A DNA stretch of 64,000 nucleotides from Mesobacillus jeotgali (lineage in GTDB: Bacteria > Bacillota > Bacilli > Bacillales > Cytobacillaceae). Under the pieces are notes generated by a model that saw only the letters and a program-made list of their open reading frames with translations, had not been told where the DNA came from and made no database searches. The stretch covers positions 2,230,501 through 2,294,500 of the forward strand of contig NZ_CP134494.1 of NCBI RefSeq assembly GCF_031759225.1. Reading direction: 5' to 3'. This document shows positions 45,566 to 55,143 of this stretch, one piece after another (within the stretch, counting starts at the first letter, position 1; the number at the start of each line of letters is the position of its first letter). A program made the translations under genes and the position numbers.

Positions 45566-45766
45566 ATGAAAAACGGTAAAGTAAAATGGTTCAATGCAGA
45601 AAAAGGTTTTGGATTCATCGAATCAGAAGACGGAAATGATGTTTTCGTACATTACTCTGCCATTCAAACAGAAGGTTTCAAAACATTGGAAGAAGGCCAG
45701 GAAGTTTCTTTCGAGGTTGTGGAAGGTGCTCGAGGACCACAAGCTTCCAATGTTACTAAACTATAA
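45566..45766 (+). CDS. cspD: cold-shock protein (CspD-like)
   Basis: A 66-residue cold-shock domain protein with RNP1 KGFGFIE and RNP2 VFVHYSAI. The [10 protein letters not shown] start and [13 protein letters not shown] end are closer to B. subtilis CspD than CspC. It acts as an RNA chaperone. The AGGAGG lies 10-14 bases before the ATG. Confidence 0.95.
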   Translation: MKNGKVKWFNAEKGFGFIESEDGNDVFVHYSAIQTEGFKTLEEGQEVSFEVVEGARGPQASNVTKL

Positions 45767-45784
45767 TTCTTAATCTGATCTTAA

Positions 45785-45811
45785 AGCTCAGCCACCAGGC
45801 TGGGCTTTTTT
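45785..45811 (+). terminator. terminator after cspD-like gene
   Basis: Stem AGCTCAGCC/GGCTGGGCT followed by TTTTT. Confidence 0.9.
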
Positions 45812-45903
45812 AATGACATAAAATTTTATACACCTTGAAACCTTTTCACTAAGAAAACCGTATTAACCTTAACAATGATTCCATAAGGGGAGGTGCATGA
45901 TAG

Positions 45904-46857
45904 ATGGGTATTTTCTTAACAATTGCCGCTGGAGCAGGGATATTATTTGCGATATCCTATTTATCTGGCAAAGGAAGCAAGAAGAAAGTTTTATTGAAGG
46001 AGAACATCCCGAATCGCCTTGGCTTGCTGGAAGAAGTGCCGGCTTCTGCCATCCTTCATAAACTGGAGAACGCACTGCCATATGAATACATCAATCAAGT
46101 GAAACTACGTTTTTTAAGTGACCACCCCCAAATTTCTGATGATGAATTCGAGTGGCGTCTTTTTGAATTAAAGCGCTATTTCTTCCTTAATTCAATTATG
46201 AAAAGTACACCGATGTTCAGCAGCAAGGTCGATGAGGTTTGGCATGACATGCTGATGTTCACAAAGCAATATGAAGCATTTTCTGAACGATATCTTGGGA
46301 AAATGCTTCATCATACGCCAAACTTGGAGCCTGAACCCGCACCCCAGGAAAGAGCGTTTTTCGATTGGGCATTCGCTCAGCTGTTTGAAATAACAGAGTA
46401 TACGTGGCAGGCTTGGGGAGATTTTTTCCATTATCCAATGGATCGGGAAGTACTCCAAAAGATGAGTTCATTTAGTGACGATGAGTTGAAACAGCAATTA
46501 TTTAACGTAAAAGAAGATAATCAGGAACTGGTGAATTACTTAATAACCCAGCTAAGAGCGCAACTGAGAGAATCTCAAGAAATTTATAATTCAGATAAAA
46601 AAGGGGCATTTGAAAGGCCAGTGTTATTTGGCGACCTATCCGGATTAAGCTTGGTAATGGTGTTTTATTCTTACTACTACTTTGATGAGTATTGGGATTA
46701 TGCTCAAGCATATGCCTATTCAACCCAGGCGCATGGTACATCGAGCTGCAGTGCCGTATTTTGTGGTACGGGAGGGCATAATGATTCTCATAACGACGGA
46801 GGAGGCCATAGCTGTTCAAGCAGTTGTTCAAGCTGTGGCGGAGGATGCTCCTCTTAA
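45904..46857 (+). CDS. glycine-rich domain protein (GRDP-like) with Cys/Ser/Gly tail
   Basis: A 317-residue protein. It has a short N-terminal hydrophobic helix (about 4-20). The central domain carries the GRDP-like motif VDEVWHDMLMFTKQYEAFSERYLGKMLHHTP (about 103-133), with the W-H and HH positions that mark that family. The tail from about residue 280 is rich in His, Gly, Ser and Cys (HSCSSSCSSCGGGCSS). The tail could bind metal or cross-link by disulfides. GGGAGGTGC precedes the ATG. Function unknown. Confidence 0.75.
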   Translation: MGIFLTIAAGAGILFAISYLSGKGSKKKVLLKENIPNRLGLLEEVPASAILHKLENALPYEYINQVKLRFLSDHPQISDDEFEWRLFELKRYFFLNSIMKSTPMFSSKVDEVWHDMLMFTKQYEAFSERYLGKMLHHTPNLEPEPAPQERAFFDWAFAQLFEITEYTWQAWGDFFHYPMDREVLQKMSSFSDDELKQQLFNVKEDNQELVNYLITQLRAQLRESQEIYNSDKKGAFERPVLFGDLSGLSLVMVFYSYYYFDEYWDYAQAYAYSTQAHGTSSCSAVFCGTGGHNDSHNDGGGHSCSSSCSSCGGGCSS

Positions 46858-46862
46858 AAAGA

Positions 46863-46895
46863 AAAACCTGCTAGTGGCTTGCTAGCAGGTTTTAG
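46863..46895. terminator. bidirectional terminator between convergent genes
   Basis: Stem AAACCTGCTAG/CTAGCAGGTTT between the GRDP-like gene and the rsbR-like gene. Confidence 0.8.
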
Positions 46896-47734
46896 CTTTG
46901 GATGATTTTTTTTACGACATTCTGGAGGTTACCTTCCGTTGTAATACCTGAAAAGTCGATTCCTAGCTGGACAGCGGTTTGGGCAACCTCAGGTCTGATC
47001 CCCGTAACGATCGATCGCACGCCAAGGAGATTTAATGCGTCCATCAGTTTGAAGATTTGATGGGCTACCATCGTATCAACCATCACTACTCCAGAAAGAT
47101 CGACAATCAAGGTGTTGATTCTTGCATCAATGCTTTGTGTAAGTGTTGATTCCATCAAGCCTTTTGCTCTCGTTGTATCGATTTCACCAATCAAAGGAAG
47201 AAGGCCGACTTCTTTTGTCAAGCTAATAACAGGTGCGCTCAGTTCCTTGATCAGTGTGGCTTGGGACGCTAAGCGGTTCATAAGGATTTCCATGAAAACA
47301 ACGATAAAAGTTTCAAAGACATAATCAAGCGTGTAATTGATCTTCTTTTCCCATGTAAAAACATCGTCCAATGTGATTTCCATTTCCGTCTGTTTTACAA
47401 ACTTCTGAACATACTCCCAGTAAACACGGCGGAAAACACCTGAATTCCATGCTACTTCTGTCAGGTCTGTTTTAGATTTGATCCGGTCAGCTGCAGTCTG
47501 GCTCGTCCATGCTGAAATGGTTTCCTTCATCTCTTCCTCAGTTTGATAAAGTGATTTTGCCACAAGACGAACATAGTTTGAATTCTGTTCCTTCACTCTA
47601 TTCATTACTTCTGCCGGTGCGTCAGCAGAGTAATCCGATCCTTTTATCACTCGCTGGCGTTTCATCCAATCCTCTGTGAAATTGGTTGCATGCTCTACTA
47701 AATATTCATATAAAGCCTTTGATCTTGTTTCCAT
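46892..47734 (-). CDS. RsbR-type stressosome co-antagonist (STAS domain)
   Basis: A 280-residue protein. The N-terminal non-heme-globin-like helical domain (about 1-145) is followed by a C-terminal STAS domain (about 160-275) with LSAPVISLTKEVGLLPLIGEIDTTRAK. The DTTRAK Thr matches the second RsbR phosphorylation site and a Ser stands where RsbRA has Thr171. In the stressosome RsbR paralogs (A-D; length fits RsbRD/YqhA) gate sigma-B. No rsbS or rsbT is nearby. Orphan gene. Confidence 0.88.
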   Translation of the reverse strand: METRSKALYEYLVEHATNFTEDWMKRQRVIKGSDYSADAPAEVMNRVKEQNSNYVRLVAKSLYQTEEEMKETISAWTSQTAADRIKSKTDLTEVAWNSGVFRRVYWEYVQKFVKQTEMEITLDDVFTWEKKINYTLDYVFETFIVVFMEILMNRLASQATLIKELSAPVISLTKEVGLLPLIGEIDTTRAKGLMESTLTQSIDARINTLIVDLSGVVMVDTMVAHQIFKLMDALNLLGVRSIVTGIRPEVAQTAVQLGIDFSGITTEGNLQNVVKKIIQS

Positions 47735-48019
47735 TTTTATCCCTGCTTTTATAATTTGTCATACCTCTATTGTGGAAAACCGCAAAAGAAAAGTCAAATC
47801 TGAGAATCAATTACTAACTGTTAAATAATAGACAATATAAGAGGAAAATTCAGGTAGATATTAAATTGGATGTTTGATAAAATCAGAACAAACGTTCCTG
47901 ATCCTTTCCTTTTTTTGAGTGCCCAATAGATTTTTGAGTTTGATATAATAGTAACATTGTCAAAAAAGCATTTAACAATAATTTAAATAGATTAATTTAA
48001 TTTACAGGGGTGATTGGGG

Positions 48020-49165
48020 ATGAAATTTATCCATACTGGTGACTGGCATCTCGGGAAGCTAGTCCATGGAATGTACATGACTGAAGATCAGCGTGAAGTA
48101 TTGAATCAATTTGTTGACCTTGTCGCAGAGGAACAGCCTGATGCTGTCGTGATTGCGGGTGATTTGTATGATAGGTCAGTACCTCCGACTGATGCCGTTG
48201 AGCTTCTTGATGAAGTACTGTTCCGGATCAATGTGGAGCTGAACACGCCGATTGTTGCGATTGCAGGCAACCACGATAGTGCTGAGCGACTATCATTTGG
48301 GAGCTCATGGTATCGCCATAATCATTTTTACCTTACAGGAAAATTAACGACCGATTTTAAGCCTGTACATATCAATGGCGTGAATTTTCATTTGATTCCC
48401 TATGCTGAACCCGGAGTAGTCCGCCATTTACTGGACGATTCATCCATCCATTCCCATCAGGATGCGATGAGAGCAGTTGTAGGAAAAATAGAAGAAAACC
48501 TGAACCCGAACGAACCAAACGTTTTTGTCGGACATGCCTTCGTTCTTGGCGGGGACTCTTGTGATTCAGAGAGGTCATTATCAGTTGGCGGTTCTGGCTG
48601 TGTCACGCAGGACCTCTTTGATCCATTCGCTTTTACTGCGCTGGGGCATCTTCACAGCCCGGATGCGATCAAACATGACAAGATTAAGTACTCTGGCTCC
48701 CTATTAAAATATTCATTTTCCGAGGCAAAACAGCGGAAATCCATATCAATCGTAGAAATGAATGATAACGGATCTTTTGATATGCGCTATAAGACCTTGA
48801 AACCGAAACAGGATATGCGGGAGCTGGAAGGCCATCTTGAACAGCTCCTGGATCCTTCCTTTTATGAAAAAGAGAATACGAATGACTATCTAAAAGTAAC
48901 TTTGCTTGATGACGGGGCCATGATCGACCCAATGGGCAAATTGCGCCAGGTCTTCCCGAATGTTCTCCACCTTGAGAGAAAAATTGAATCCATTGACCAG
49001 AAGCATAAACATAGCTTCACCTCCATAAGGGAAGACAGAAAGTCAGAACTCGAGCTATTTCAACAGTTCTACCAGGAAATGACCACAAGTGATTTCACAG
49101 AAGAAAAACGTGGCGTCATGACAGATGTGATTAGCAATGTGCTGAAAGAGGAGGGGCAAAAATGA
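48020..49165 (+). CDS. sbcD: exonuclease SbcCD subunit D
   Basis: A 381-residue Mre11-like phosphodiesterase with all metal motifs: TGDWHLGK, AGDLYDRS, GNHDSAE, GHAFVLGG and LGHLHSP. With SbcC it opens hairpins and degrades blocked DNA ends. ATG 48020 follows AGGGGTGATTGGG; an in-frame TTG at 48014 lies inside that site. It overlaps sbcC by 4 bases (ATGA). Confidence 0.97.
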   Translation: MKFIHTGDWHLGKLVHGMYMTEDQREVLNQFVDLVAEEQPDAVVIAGDLYDRSVPPTDAVELLDEVLFRINVELNTPIVAIAGNHDSAERLSFGSSWYRHNHFYLTGKLTTDFKPVHINGVNFHLIPYAEPGVVRHLLDDSSIHSHQDAMRAVVGKIEENLNPNEPNVFVGHAFVLGGDSCDSERSLSVGGSGCVTQDLFDPFAFTALGHLHSPDAIKHDKIKYSGSLLKYSFSEAKQRKSISIVEMNDNGSFDMRYKTLKPKQDMRELEGHLEQLLDPSFYEKENTNDYLKVTLLDDGAMIDPMGKLRQVFPNVLHLERKIESIDQKHKHSFTSIREDRKSELELFQQFYQEMTTSDFTEEKRGVMTDVISNVLKEEGQK

Positions 49166-52100
49166 AACCTCTTAAACTGATCATGCAGGCGTTCGGTCCT
49201 TATGCCGGTACCGAAACAGTCGATTTCAAACAGCTGGAGAACAGGACGATGTTTGTCATTTCAGGGAAAACAGGTTCAGGTAAAACAACAATTTTTGATG
49301 GAATCAGTTATGCGATTTACGGCAAGGCAAGCGGGGAGGATCGGAATGGTCCTGACTTGCGGAGCCAGTTTGCGGACGATGATGTTTTGACCGAGGTTTC
49401 CTTGGAGTTTTCTCTTCGCCGAAAGACTTATCGAATCACAAGATCTCCACAACAGGAGAGGAAAAAGAAGTCAGGTGAAGGAACAACCAATGTCGGAGCG
49501 AAGGCCGAGCTCTATTTGATTGACGAAAATGGTGAATTGCAGCTGCTAGCATCCAATGTGCGGGAAGTTGATGAAAAAATAAAGGAAATCATGATCATTG
49601 ACAGCAATCAATTCCGGCAGATCCTGATGATTCCCCAGGGGGAATTCCGCAAGCTGCTGACATCCGACAGCAAGGAAAAGGAAGTCATCCTGCAGAGATT
49701 ATTCCATACTGAAATTTACAAAAGAGTAGAAGAGAAGCTTAAAGAAGAAGCAACTCTTTTGAAAAAATCGGTTGAGGACCAGGTCGAAAAGCGGAACTCC
49801 CATTTACGCAGCATTAAGGCTGTCGAGAATGATGAACTCAAGGAGCTTGTAGCAGCAGGCAGTGTGAATGATACCCTGATTCTCCCGCTTCTGAAAAAGG
49901 AAATATGTGCAATGGAAGCAAGGCTTCAGGTACTGGCAAAAGATCGTGAAAAACTTCAACTTGAACGCGACCAGATGCAGCAGCGCCTATTCGAAGCCGA
50001 AGCTACATTGAAACAAATTCAATCTCTAGAGACCTTGAAGACAGTGAAGGAAAAACTGGAAGCACAGGAGTCTTTATTTACTGAAAAAGAGCAGCAGTCC
50101 GTGCTCGCGAAAAAAGCAGCACTGCTTGACGCCCAGGAACAGCTCTGCCACAGATTGAAGGCTGATTTTGACTCCATTTCGAACCAGGCTGCCCAGATTA
50201 CGAAGCGAATCGAAGACCTAACAGTGAAACTGAAGTCTGCTGAACAGGAGCAGCAGAAGCAAATTGACCGTGAACCAGAACGGAAGGCGGCAGTTGACCA
50301 ACTAAGTAAACTCGCTAATATGAAAGAAGAGGTCCTGGCTTTTGACAGCATTGATTCCGAGGTAAAGAAAATTAAAGCAAGCTTCGATGCCAAAAAACAG
50401 GAGCGTGAAAAGGGTGAAAATACCCTTAAGTTGGCTGAAGACCGTCTCAAGGTTTTGCAGGCTGGTAAGGAAGAGGCAGAAACAGCTCAGATCACTTACT
50501 TCGAAAACGACAGACAGCTGGATAAACTGATCCGTGAACTGGACAAGCTGAAAAAGCTTTCCATTCATAATCAAAGATTCCTCCAGGCTCAAAAAAGCTT
50601 TGAAGCAAGAAAGGGCCTATTTAACCAGGCTGTTGCCCGTTTAAACGATGGCAAGTCCGCAGCAGAAGAGCTGGAGCAAAAATGGCTTCACTCCCAGGCG
50701 GCTGTACTGGCCGGAAAGCTGCACGATGGCAATGCCTGCCCGGTCTGCGGTTCAGATCATCATCCTGCACCAGCAAAAGTAAGTGGAGGCTTCATTCCGA
50801 CTGAGGAGGATTTAAAAGCTGCACGTGAACAAGTATCACTTCTTGAAAAAGAGAAGAGCAGTGCTGAAAAATCCTTTATCGAAGCAGAAGCGGCCATTAG
50901 GTCTTTGACCGAAGCTGGAGAGGAATTACTTTCTGATATTACCGGCTTCCGTCCTGGATTTGAACTGGAAGAGCTGTCTGATGCTGTGCTGTTTACAGAA
51001 AGTGATATTGAAAAACTGAAAAAAGAGCAGAATAACCTTTCAATGAAGAAAGACAACCTTGAGAAAATAAAAGCAGAAATCACCAGATTCGAAGACGGAA
51101 AAGAAAAATTGCATCAGCAATTAAAACAGCTCGACGAAGACTTTCAAAAACTTATCATAGAGTATACAGAAAAGAAGACGACCCTGGAGCGAATGACTGA
51201 AAGGATACCAGAAGAACTTCGATCACTAAAGGCATTCGAGGCAAGGCTCCATTCTGCGGAAATTTTACAAAAACAGCTTGATCAGGAACTTGAACTAGCC
51301 CGGAAGAACTTCCAGGATGCCAAGGAACTGCTGGGAACGGAAAAAGCCCGTCGTGAAGAAGCTGATAAAAGGATAAAAGAAATAGAAGCAAAATTGATCA
51401 TGGAACGTCAAACATTCAAAGAAAATATGACAGCGCAGGGGTTTGAAAACTACCAATCTTATAGTGAGGCTAAGATTTCTGAGCAAGCAATACAAAAGCT
51501 AGAAACAGATGTCAGGAATTATCGTGAAGAGGTCAGATCTGTAAGGGATCGTTTTACAGAACTGACAGAGACGTTAAAGGATGTTAAAAAGCCTGATATG
51601 GATACACTCCAAAATCGCTTTGCAGAATTAAACAATAAAATTAAAGAAGCTGACGAGGCGTATCAGGATTTAAATATGAAAAAACGAGACAATTCATCGG
51701 TCTTTGAACAGGTTGTTACCTTGAATGAACAAATGAAGCTGCTTGAGGATAAATATAAGCTTGTCGGTCATTTATATGAAATCTCAAAAGGGCAGAACAC
51801 TTACAGGATCACATTCGAGCGCTTTGTGCTTGCAGCTTTCCTCGATGATATCCTTCGCGAGGCAAATGTAAGGCTGCACAAAATGACGAGTGGCCGATAT
51901 CGGCTAATGAGGAAGACGGATCGTTCAAAAGGCAATGTTCAGAGTGGGTTGGAACTTCTCGTGCTAGACGCCTATACAGGGCAGGAGAGGCATGTCAAGA
52001 CGTTGTCCGGGGGTGAAAGCTTCAAAGCCGCGCTTTCACTGGCACTTGGCCTGGCCGATGTAGTACAGAATTACGCTGGCGGTGTTTCACTCGAAACCAT

Positions 52101-52299
52101 GTTCATCGATGAAGGTTTCGGAACCCTTGATCCGGAATCACTCGATCAGGCAATAGAAGCTTTGATCGATATACAAAGCAGCGGCCGACTTGTCGGGATC
52201 ATTTCCCACGTTCCTGAACTAAAGGAAAGAATTGATGCAAGACTTGAGGTCATCTCTACACAAACGGGTAGCAAAACAGAATTTGTTCTAATGAATTGA
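49162..52299 (+). CDS. sbcC: exonuclease SbcCD subunit C
   Basis: A 1045-residue Rad50-like ATPase. N-terminal Walker A GKTGSGKTT (about 35-43), two long coiled-coil arms separated by the zinc hook CPVC near residue 525, and a C-terminal signature TLSGGESFKAALSLALGLAD with Walker B TMFIDEGFG. It forms the ATP-driven clamp of SbcCD. Translationally coupled to sbcD. Confidence 0.97.
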   Translation: MKPLKLIMQAFGPYAGTETVDFKQLENRTMFVISGKTGSGKTTIFDGISYAIYGKASGEDRNGPDLRSQFADDDVLTEVSLEFSLRRKTYRITRSPQQERKKKSGEGTTNVGAKAELYLIDENGELQLLASNVREVDEKIKEIMIIDSNQFRQILMIPQGEFRKLLTSDSKEKEVILQRLFHTEIYKRVEEKLKEEATLLKKSVEDQVEKRNSHLRSIKAVENDELKELVAAGSVNDTLILPLLKKEICAMEARLQVLAKDREKLQLERDQMQQRLFEAEATLKQIQSLETLKTVKEKLEAQESLFTEKEQQSVLAKKAALLDAQEQLCHRLKADFDSISNQAAQITKRIEDLTVKLKSAEQEQQKQIDREPERKAAVDQLSKLANMKEEVLAFDSIDSEVKKIKASFDAKKQEREKGENTLKLAEDRLKVLQAGKEEAETAQITYFENDRQLDKLIRELDKLKKLSIHNQRFLQAQKSFEARKGLFNQAVARLNDGKSAAEELEQKWLHSQAAVLAGKLHDGNACPVCGSDHHPAPAKVSGGFIPTEEDLKAAREQVSLLEKEKSSAEKSFIEAEAAIRSLTEAGEELLSDITGFRPGFELEELSDAVLFTESDIEKLKKEQNNLSMKKDNLEKIKAEITRFEDGKEKLHQQLKQLDEDFQKLIIEYTEKKTTLERMTERIPEELRSLKAFEARLHSAEILQKQLDQELELARKNFQDAKELLGTEKARREEADKRIKEIEAKLIMERQTFKENMTAQGFENYQSYSEAKISEQAIQKLETDVRNYREEVRSVRDRFTELTETLKDVKKPDMDTLQNRFAELNNKIKEADEAYQDLNMKKRDNSSVFEQVVTLNEQMKLLEDKYKLVGHLYEISKGQNTYRITFERFVLAAFLDDILREANVRLHKMTSGRYRLMRKTDRSKGNVQSGLELLVLDAYTGQERHVKTLSGGESFKAALSLALGLADVVQNYAGGVSLETMFIDEGFGTLDPESLDQAIEALIDIQSSGRLVGIISHVPELKERIDARLEVISTQTGSKTEFVLMN

Positions 52300-52304
52300 C
52301 GTTG

Positions 52305-52338
52305 AAATACAGCATCCACAAACAGATGCTGTATTTTC
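52305..52338 (+). terminator. terminator after sbcC
   Basis: Stem AATACAGCATC/GATGCTGTATT followed by TTCC. Confidence 0.8.
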
Positions 52339-52417
52339 CGATTATTGGATTTCCATAAATCTAATAAATGCTTATTTAGGAAGCATTCATCAAATATAGT
52401 CAGCAGGGAGTTTTATC

Positions 52418-53479
52418 ATGGAATTTGAAGTTCAGTACCTTTCTTTTTATGTTGTACAGGTAGAAGGGAAAGGTGAGCAGGCAGATAAAAGATATAAGCA
52501 TTTCCAGACCTTGAATGAGGAAGAATATGAATCCGGCCCTTTAAAGGATTTCCTCGATGGGGAGTTTGCAAAAATCGTCAAGCGCAAGGTTGAACGTCAT
52601 CCAAAAACTGACGAAGTTCCTACAAAACTAGGATACTTCATCGTTGAAGAAGGACATGATTTAACATCCAACCCAAACTACAATCTGTTCCATCGTGTCC
52701 GTTTTGCGGAGTCAAAAGAGGCATTCCAGCAAGAGAGTGAAAAGTTCGCCATCGCTTACGTTGATACAAGCGCAGTCAGATGCGGTGCATTCATCGTGGC
52801 ACGAGCAAAGCTTCGCAAGTTTTTTGACGATGCGTTTGTGTTCATCCTGAAATGTGACTTTGAACCAAAAGTAGCTTCAATATCTGATGAATCTACATTG
52901 ATTCGTCAGGTTGAAATGGCTATTACGACTAAAAACATGAAATCCATCCAATATCCATATATGCCTGAAGAAGGCATGATCCAGGACAACGAACTAAAAA
53001 TCAATCAATCATCACATGCACGATACTTTGAAGATTTCCTCAAATATGTAGAGTATGGCCAGTCGATGCCGGAAATCGTAAAAACTCAGGTCATCGAAAT
53101 GGTCAGAGGGCATATGGAAGAAACCTTTGAGCCTGAAAGCGAGGAACGGGAGCAGCTCGAGAATGCGATGGAAATCTGGGCCGCAAGCGATAAACGTGAG
53201 CTCCAGGAGCGGTTCGAACCAGAGCAGGTGATTGAAGCGGCTGCACAGTTGATCGAGCATACACCTGAACTGGAGCTAAAGATGAAGCTCGACCACATTT
53301 TTGTAAAAGGGCTGCTAGCAGATTATGGTGACAGTATCCATCTTGCAAAGGTTAATGGAAAGTATGTCATCATGATTGAAGCTGATACGATTACCTTTGA
53401 AAAAGGATTTTCGCCAGTCGAATTTGCCAAACCAGATGAAATAGGCACTGTTGTTGAAAGAATCAGGCAAAAGGGCTGA
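52418..53479 (+). CDS. DUF3900-like protein (nucleoid-associated-like)
   Basis: A 353-residue acidic cytoplasmic protein. It starts MEFEVQYLSFYVVQVEGKGEQADKRYKHF and has no membrane segment. The pattern fits the DUF3900 family of Bacillus and faintly recalls nucleoid-associated NdpA-like proteins. Function unknown. CAGGGAG lies upstream of the ATG. It stands 119 bases after sbcC behind a terminator. Confidence 0.7.
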   Translation: MEFEVQYLSFYVVQVEGKGEQADKRYKHFQTLNEEEYESGPLKDFLDGEFAKIVKRKVERHPKTDEVPTKLGYFIVEEGHDLTSNPNYNLFHRVRFAESKEAFQQESEKFAIAYVDTSAVRCGAFIVARAKLRKFFDDAFVFILKCDFEPKVASISDESTLIRQVEMAITTKNMKSIQYPYMPEEGMIQDNELKINQSSHARYFEDFLKYVEYGQSMPEIVKTQVIEMVRGHMEETFEPESEEREQLENAMEIWAASDKRELQERFEPEQVIEAAAQLIEHTPELELKMKLDHIFVKGLLADYGDSIHLAKVNGKYVIMIEADTITFEKGFSPVEFAKPDEIGTVVERIRQKG

Positions 53480-53623
53480 CAGATGTTCATAGCCATAGCA
53501 GTTCAGCATATTTAATACTTATAGAAACACTGGCATATTCAATGGCCAGTGTTTTTTATATTGTCACACACTTCACATTTTGGTTACAATTGGAAAGTAG
53601 GGTGTTGGCAAGGGGGAGTAAGG

Positions 53624-54115
53624 ATGGTCACAACATATGTAAACTGGGGCAATGCAAGAGTTAAGTTATCATGGCTGGAAGAGGGTTCGCTTCCTCCCAG
53701 GGATTTAATCAGCAGTGTCCATGGCTTTTGCTTTCGCGATGACAAGGTGCTCCTAGTTAACTTGAATCGACGCGGCTGGGATATGACGGGCGGTCATATT
53801 GAGGCAGATGAAACTGCTGAAGAGTGTTTTAAGAGGGAAACTATGGAGGAGGCCTATGTTTCTGGTGAATGCACACTTTTAGGTTCGATTATGGTCGATC
53901 ATAGTGCAAACTCGCAATGGAATGAGGATAGTCCTTATCCTAAAATCGGTTTTCAGGTGTTTTACCGGATGGACATAACGGAAGTACATGAGTTCGAAGC
54001 AGAATACGAATCCTCAGAACGAATTTTCGTGGATCCAGATCAGGTACAAGAATATTACCATGATTGGCACCAGCTTTATGAGCATATTTTAAGAATCGCA
54101 GCAGGCAAAAAATAA
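53624..54115 (+). CDS. NUDIX hydrolase
   Basis: A 163-residue NUDIX protein. The Nudix box is at about 61-83 (GHIEADETAEECFKRETMEEA), matching G-x5-E-x7-R-E-x2-E-E. It hydrolyses a nucleoside diphosphate derivative of unknown identity with Mg2+. ATG 53624 has GGGGGAGTAAGG directly upstream; a longer frame to 53549 lacks a site. It lies 27 bases before the methyltransferase gene. Confidence 0.9.
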   Translation: MVTTYVNWGNARVKLSWLEEGSLPPRDLISSVHGFCFRDDKVLLVNLNRRGWDMTGGHIEADETAEECFKRETMEEAYVSGECTLLGSIMVDHSANSQWNEDSPYPKIGFQVFYRMDITEVHEFEAEYESSERIFVDPDQVQEYYHDWHQLYEHILRIAAGKK

Positions 54116-54142
54116 TAGATTAAGATAGTTAGGGTGAAGAAG

Positions 54143-54922
54143 ATGGACGCAATTAAGCAAAATAGTCTTGCATGGGACAAGAAGGTAGAAAGTGAGTCAG
54201 TATATACCAAAGCGGTCTCCAGGGAGATAATTGAAAAAAGCAAAGCAAGCGAATGGGAAATTACCGTGACAACGGGAAAACCGGTTCCAAGAAACTGGTT
54301 TCCTCAATCGTTGGCAGGCTTGAAGGTTCTATGTCTTGCTTCTGGCGGAGGACAGCAGGGGCCTGTTCTGGCGGCAGCTGGCGCTGATGTAACGGTTGTT
54401 GATATTTCCAGAAAACAGCTGGAGCAGGATGAGTTTGTCGCTAAAAGAGAAGGACTTCAATTATGCACTCTGCAATGCAGCATGACAGATCTTTCGGCAT
54501 TCAGCGATGAAGAATTTGATTTGATCGTCCACCCGGTGGCCAATGTCTTTGTTGAGGAAATTTCCCAGGTGTGGAAAGAAGCTTCAAGAGTATTGAAAAA
54601 CAAAGGAACACTTATTTCGGGCTTTACAAATCCCCTCTTATTCATCTTTGATGATGAAGAAGATATGAAAGGGAATCTTGTGGTGAAGAATAAAATTCCC
54701 GGATCTTCTTTGGACAACCTTACAGACTATGAAAAAGAAAAATATATAGAATCAGGTAATACCATTGAATTCTTTCATACACTAGAAGACCAGATTCAAG
54801 GTCAGATCGATGCCGGATTTGTCATTGCCGGATTGTATGAAGATGATTTTGGCGGCAGAAGGCCACTGGATGAGTTTATTCAATGTTTTGTCGCAACAAA
54901 AGCAATTAAAATAAAGCTCTGA
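54143..54922 (+). CDS. SAM-dependent methyltransferase, class I
   Basis: A 259-residue Rossmann-fold methyltransferase. Motif I is LKVLCLASGGGQQGPVLAAAGA, unusual in carrying SGGGQQG instead of D-x-G-x-G but typical of this UbiE/Methyltransf_11-like group. The acidic motif II is VTVVDISRKQLEQ and motif IV FDLIVHPVANVFVEE. Substrate unknown. ATG 54143 has AGGGTG upstream; GTG 54134 is the alternative. Probably co-transcribed with the NUDIX gene. Confidence 0.85.
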   Translation: MDAIKQNSLAWDKKVESESVYTKAVSREIIEKSKASEWEITVTTGKPVPRNWFPQSLAGLKVLCLASGGGQQGPVLAAAGADVTVVDISRKQLEQDEFVAKREGLQLCTLQCSMTDLSAFSDEEFDLIVHPVANVFVEEISQVWKEASRVLKNKGTLISGFTNPLLFIFDDEEDMKGNLVVKNKIPGSSLDNLTDYEKEKYIESGNTIEFFHTLEDQIQGQIDAGFVIAGLYEDDFGGRRPLDEFIQCFVATKAIKIKL

Positions 54923-54931
54923 AAATTTTTA

Positions 54932-54956
54932 CCCTAAGTAACCCTTAGGGCTTTTC
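54932..54956 (+). terminator. weak terminator after methyltransferase gene
   Basis: Stem CCCTAA/TTAGGG followed by CTTTTCTT. Confidence 0.55.
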
Positions 54957-55063
54957 TTATTATATCTGGATTAAACCATATTACCCGGAGTAGTACCAAG
55001 CTCCAGCTACCTTCACCCTGAGTAGTCCCTTGGATAAATTTATTAGAATATTTAGACTAATAG

Positions 55064-55091
55064 TTGAATATTTCAATATAAACGTTATAAT
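55064..55091 (+). promoter_or_regulatory. promoter of the acyl-CoA operon
   Basis: TTGAAT (55064-55069), 16-base spacer, TATAAT (55086-55091). Predicted start near 55098, just before the TetR-type operator. Confidence 0.7.
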
Positions 55092-55106
55092 AAAGTTACC
55101 AATACA

Positions 55107-55122
55107 TACCGACCGGTTAGTA
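55107..55122. promoter_or_regulatory. TetR-type operator A
   Basis: TACCGACCGGTTAGTA, a 16-base near-palindrome just downstream of the predicted start site and 22 bases before the SDR ATG. It differs by one base from operator B at 58249-58264. Confidence 0.75.
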
Positions 55123-55143
55123 GAAAATAGTAGGGGGAATAAT

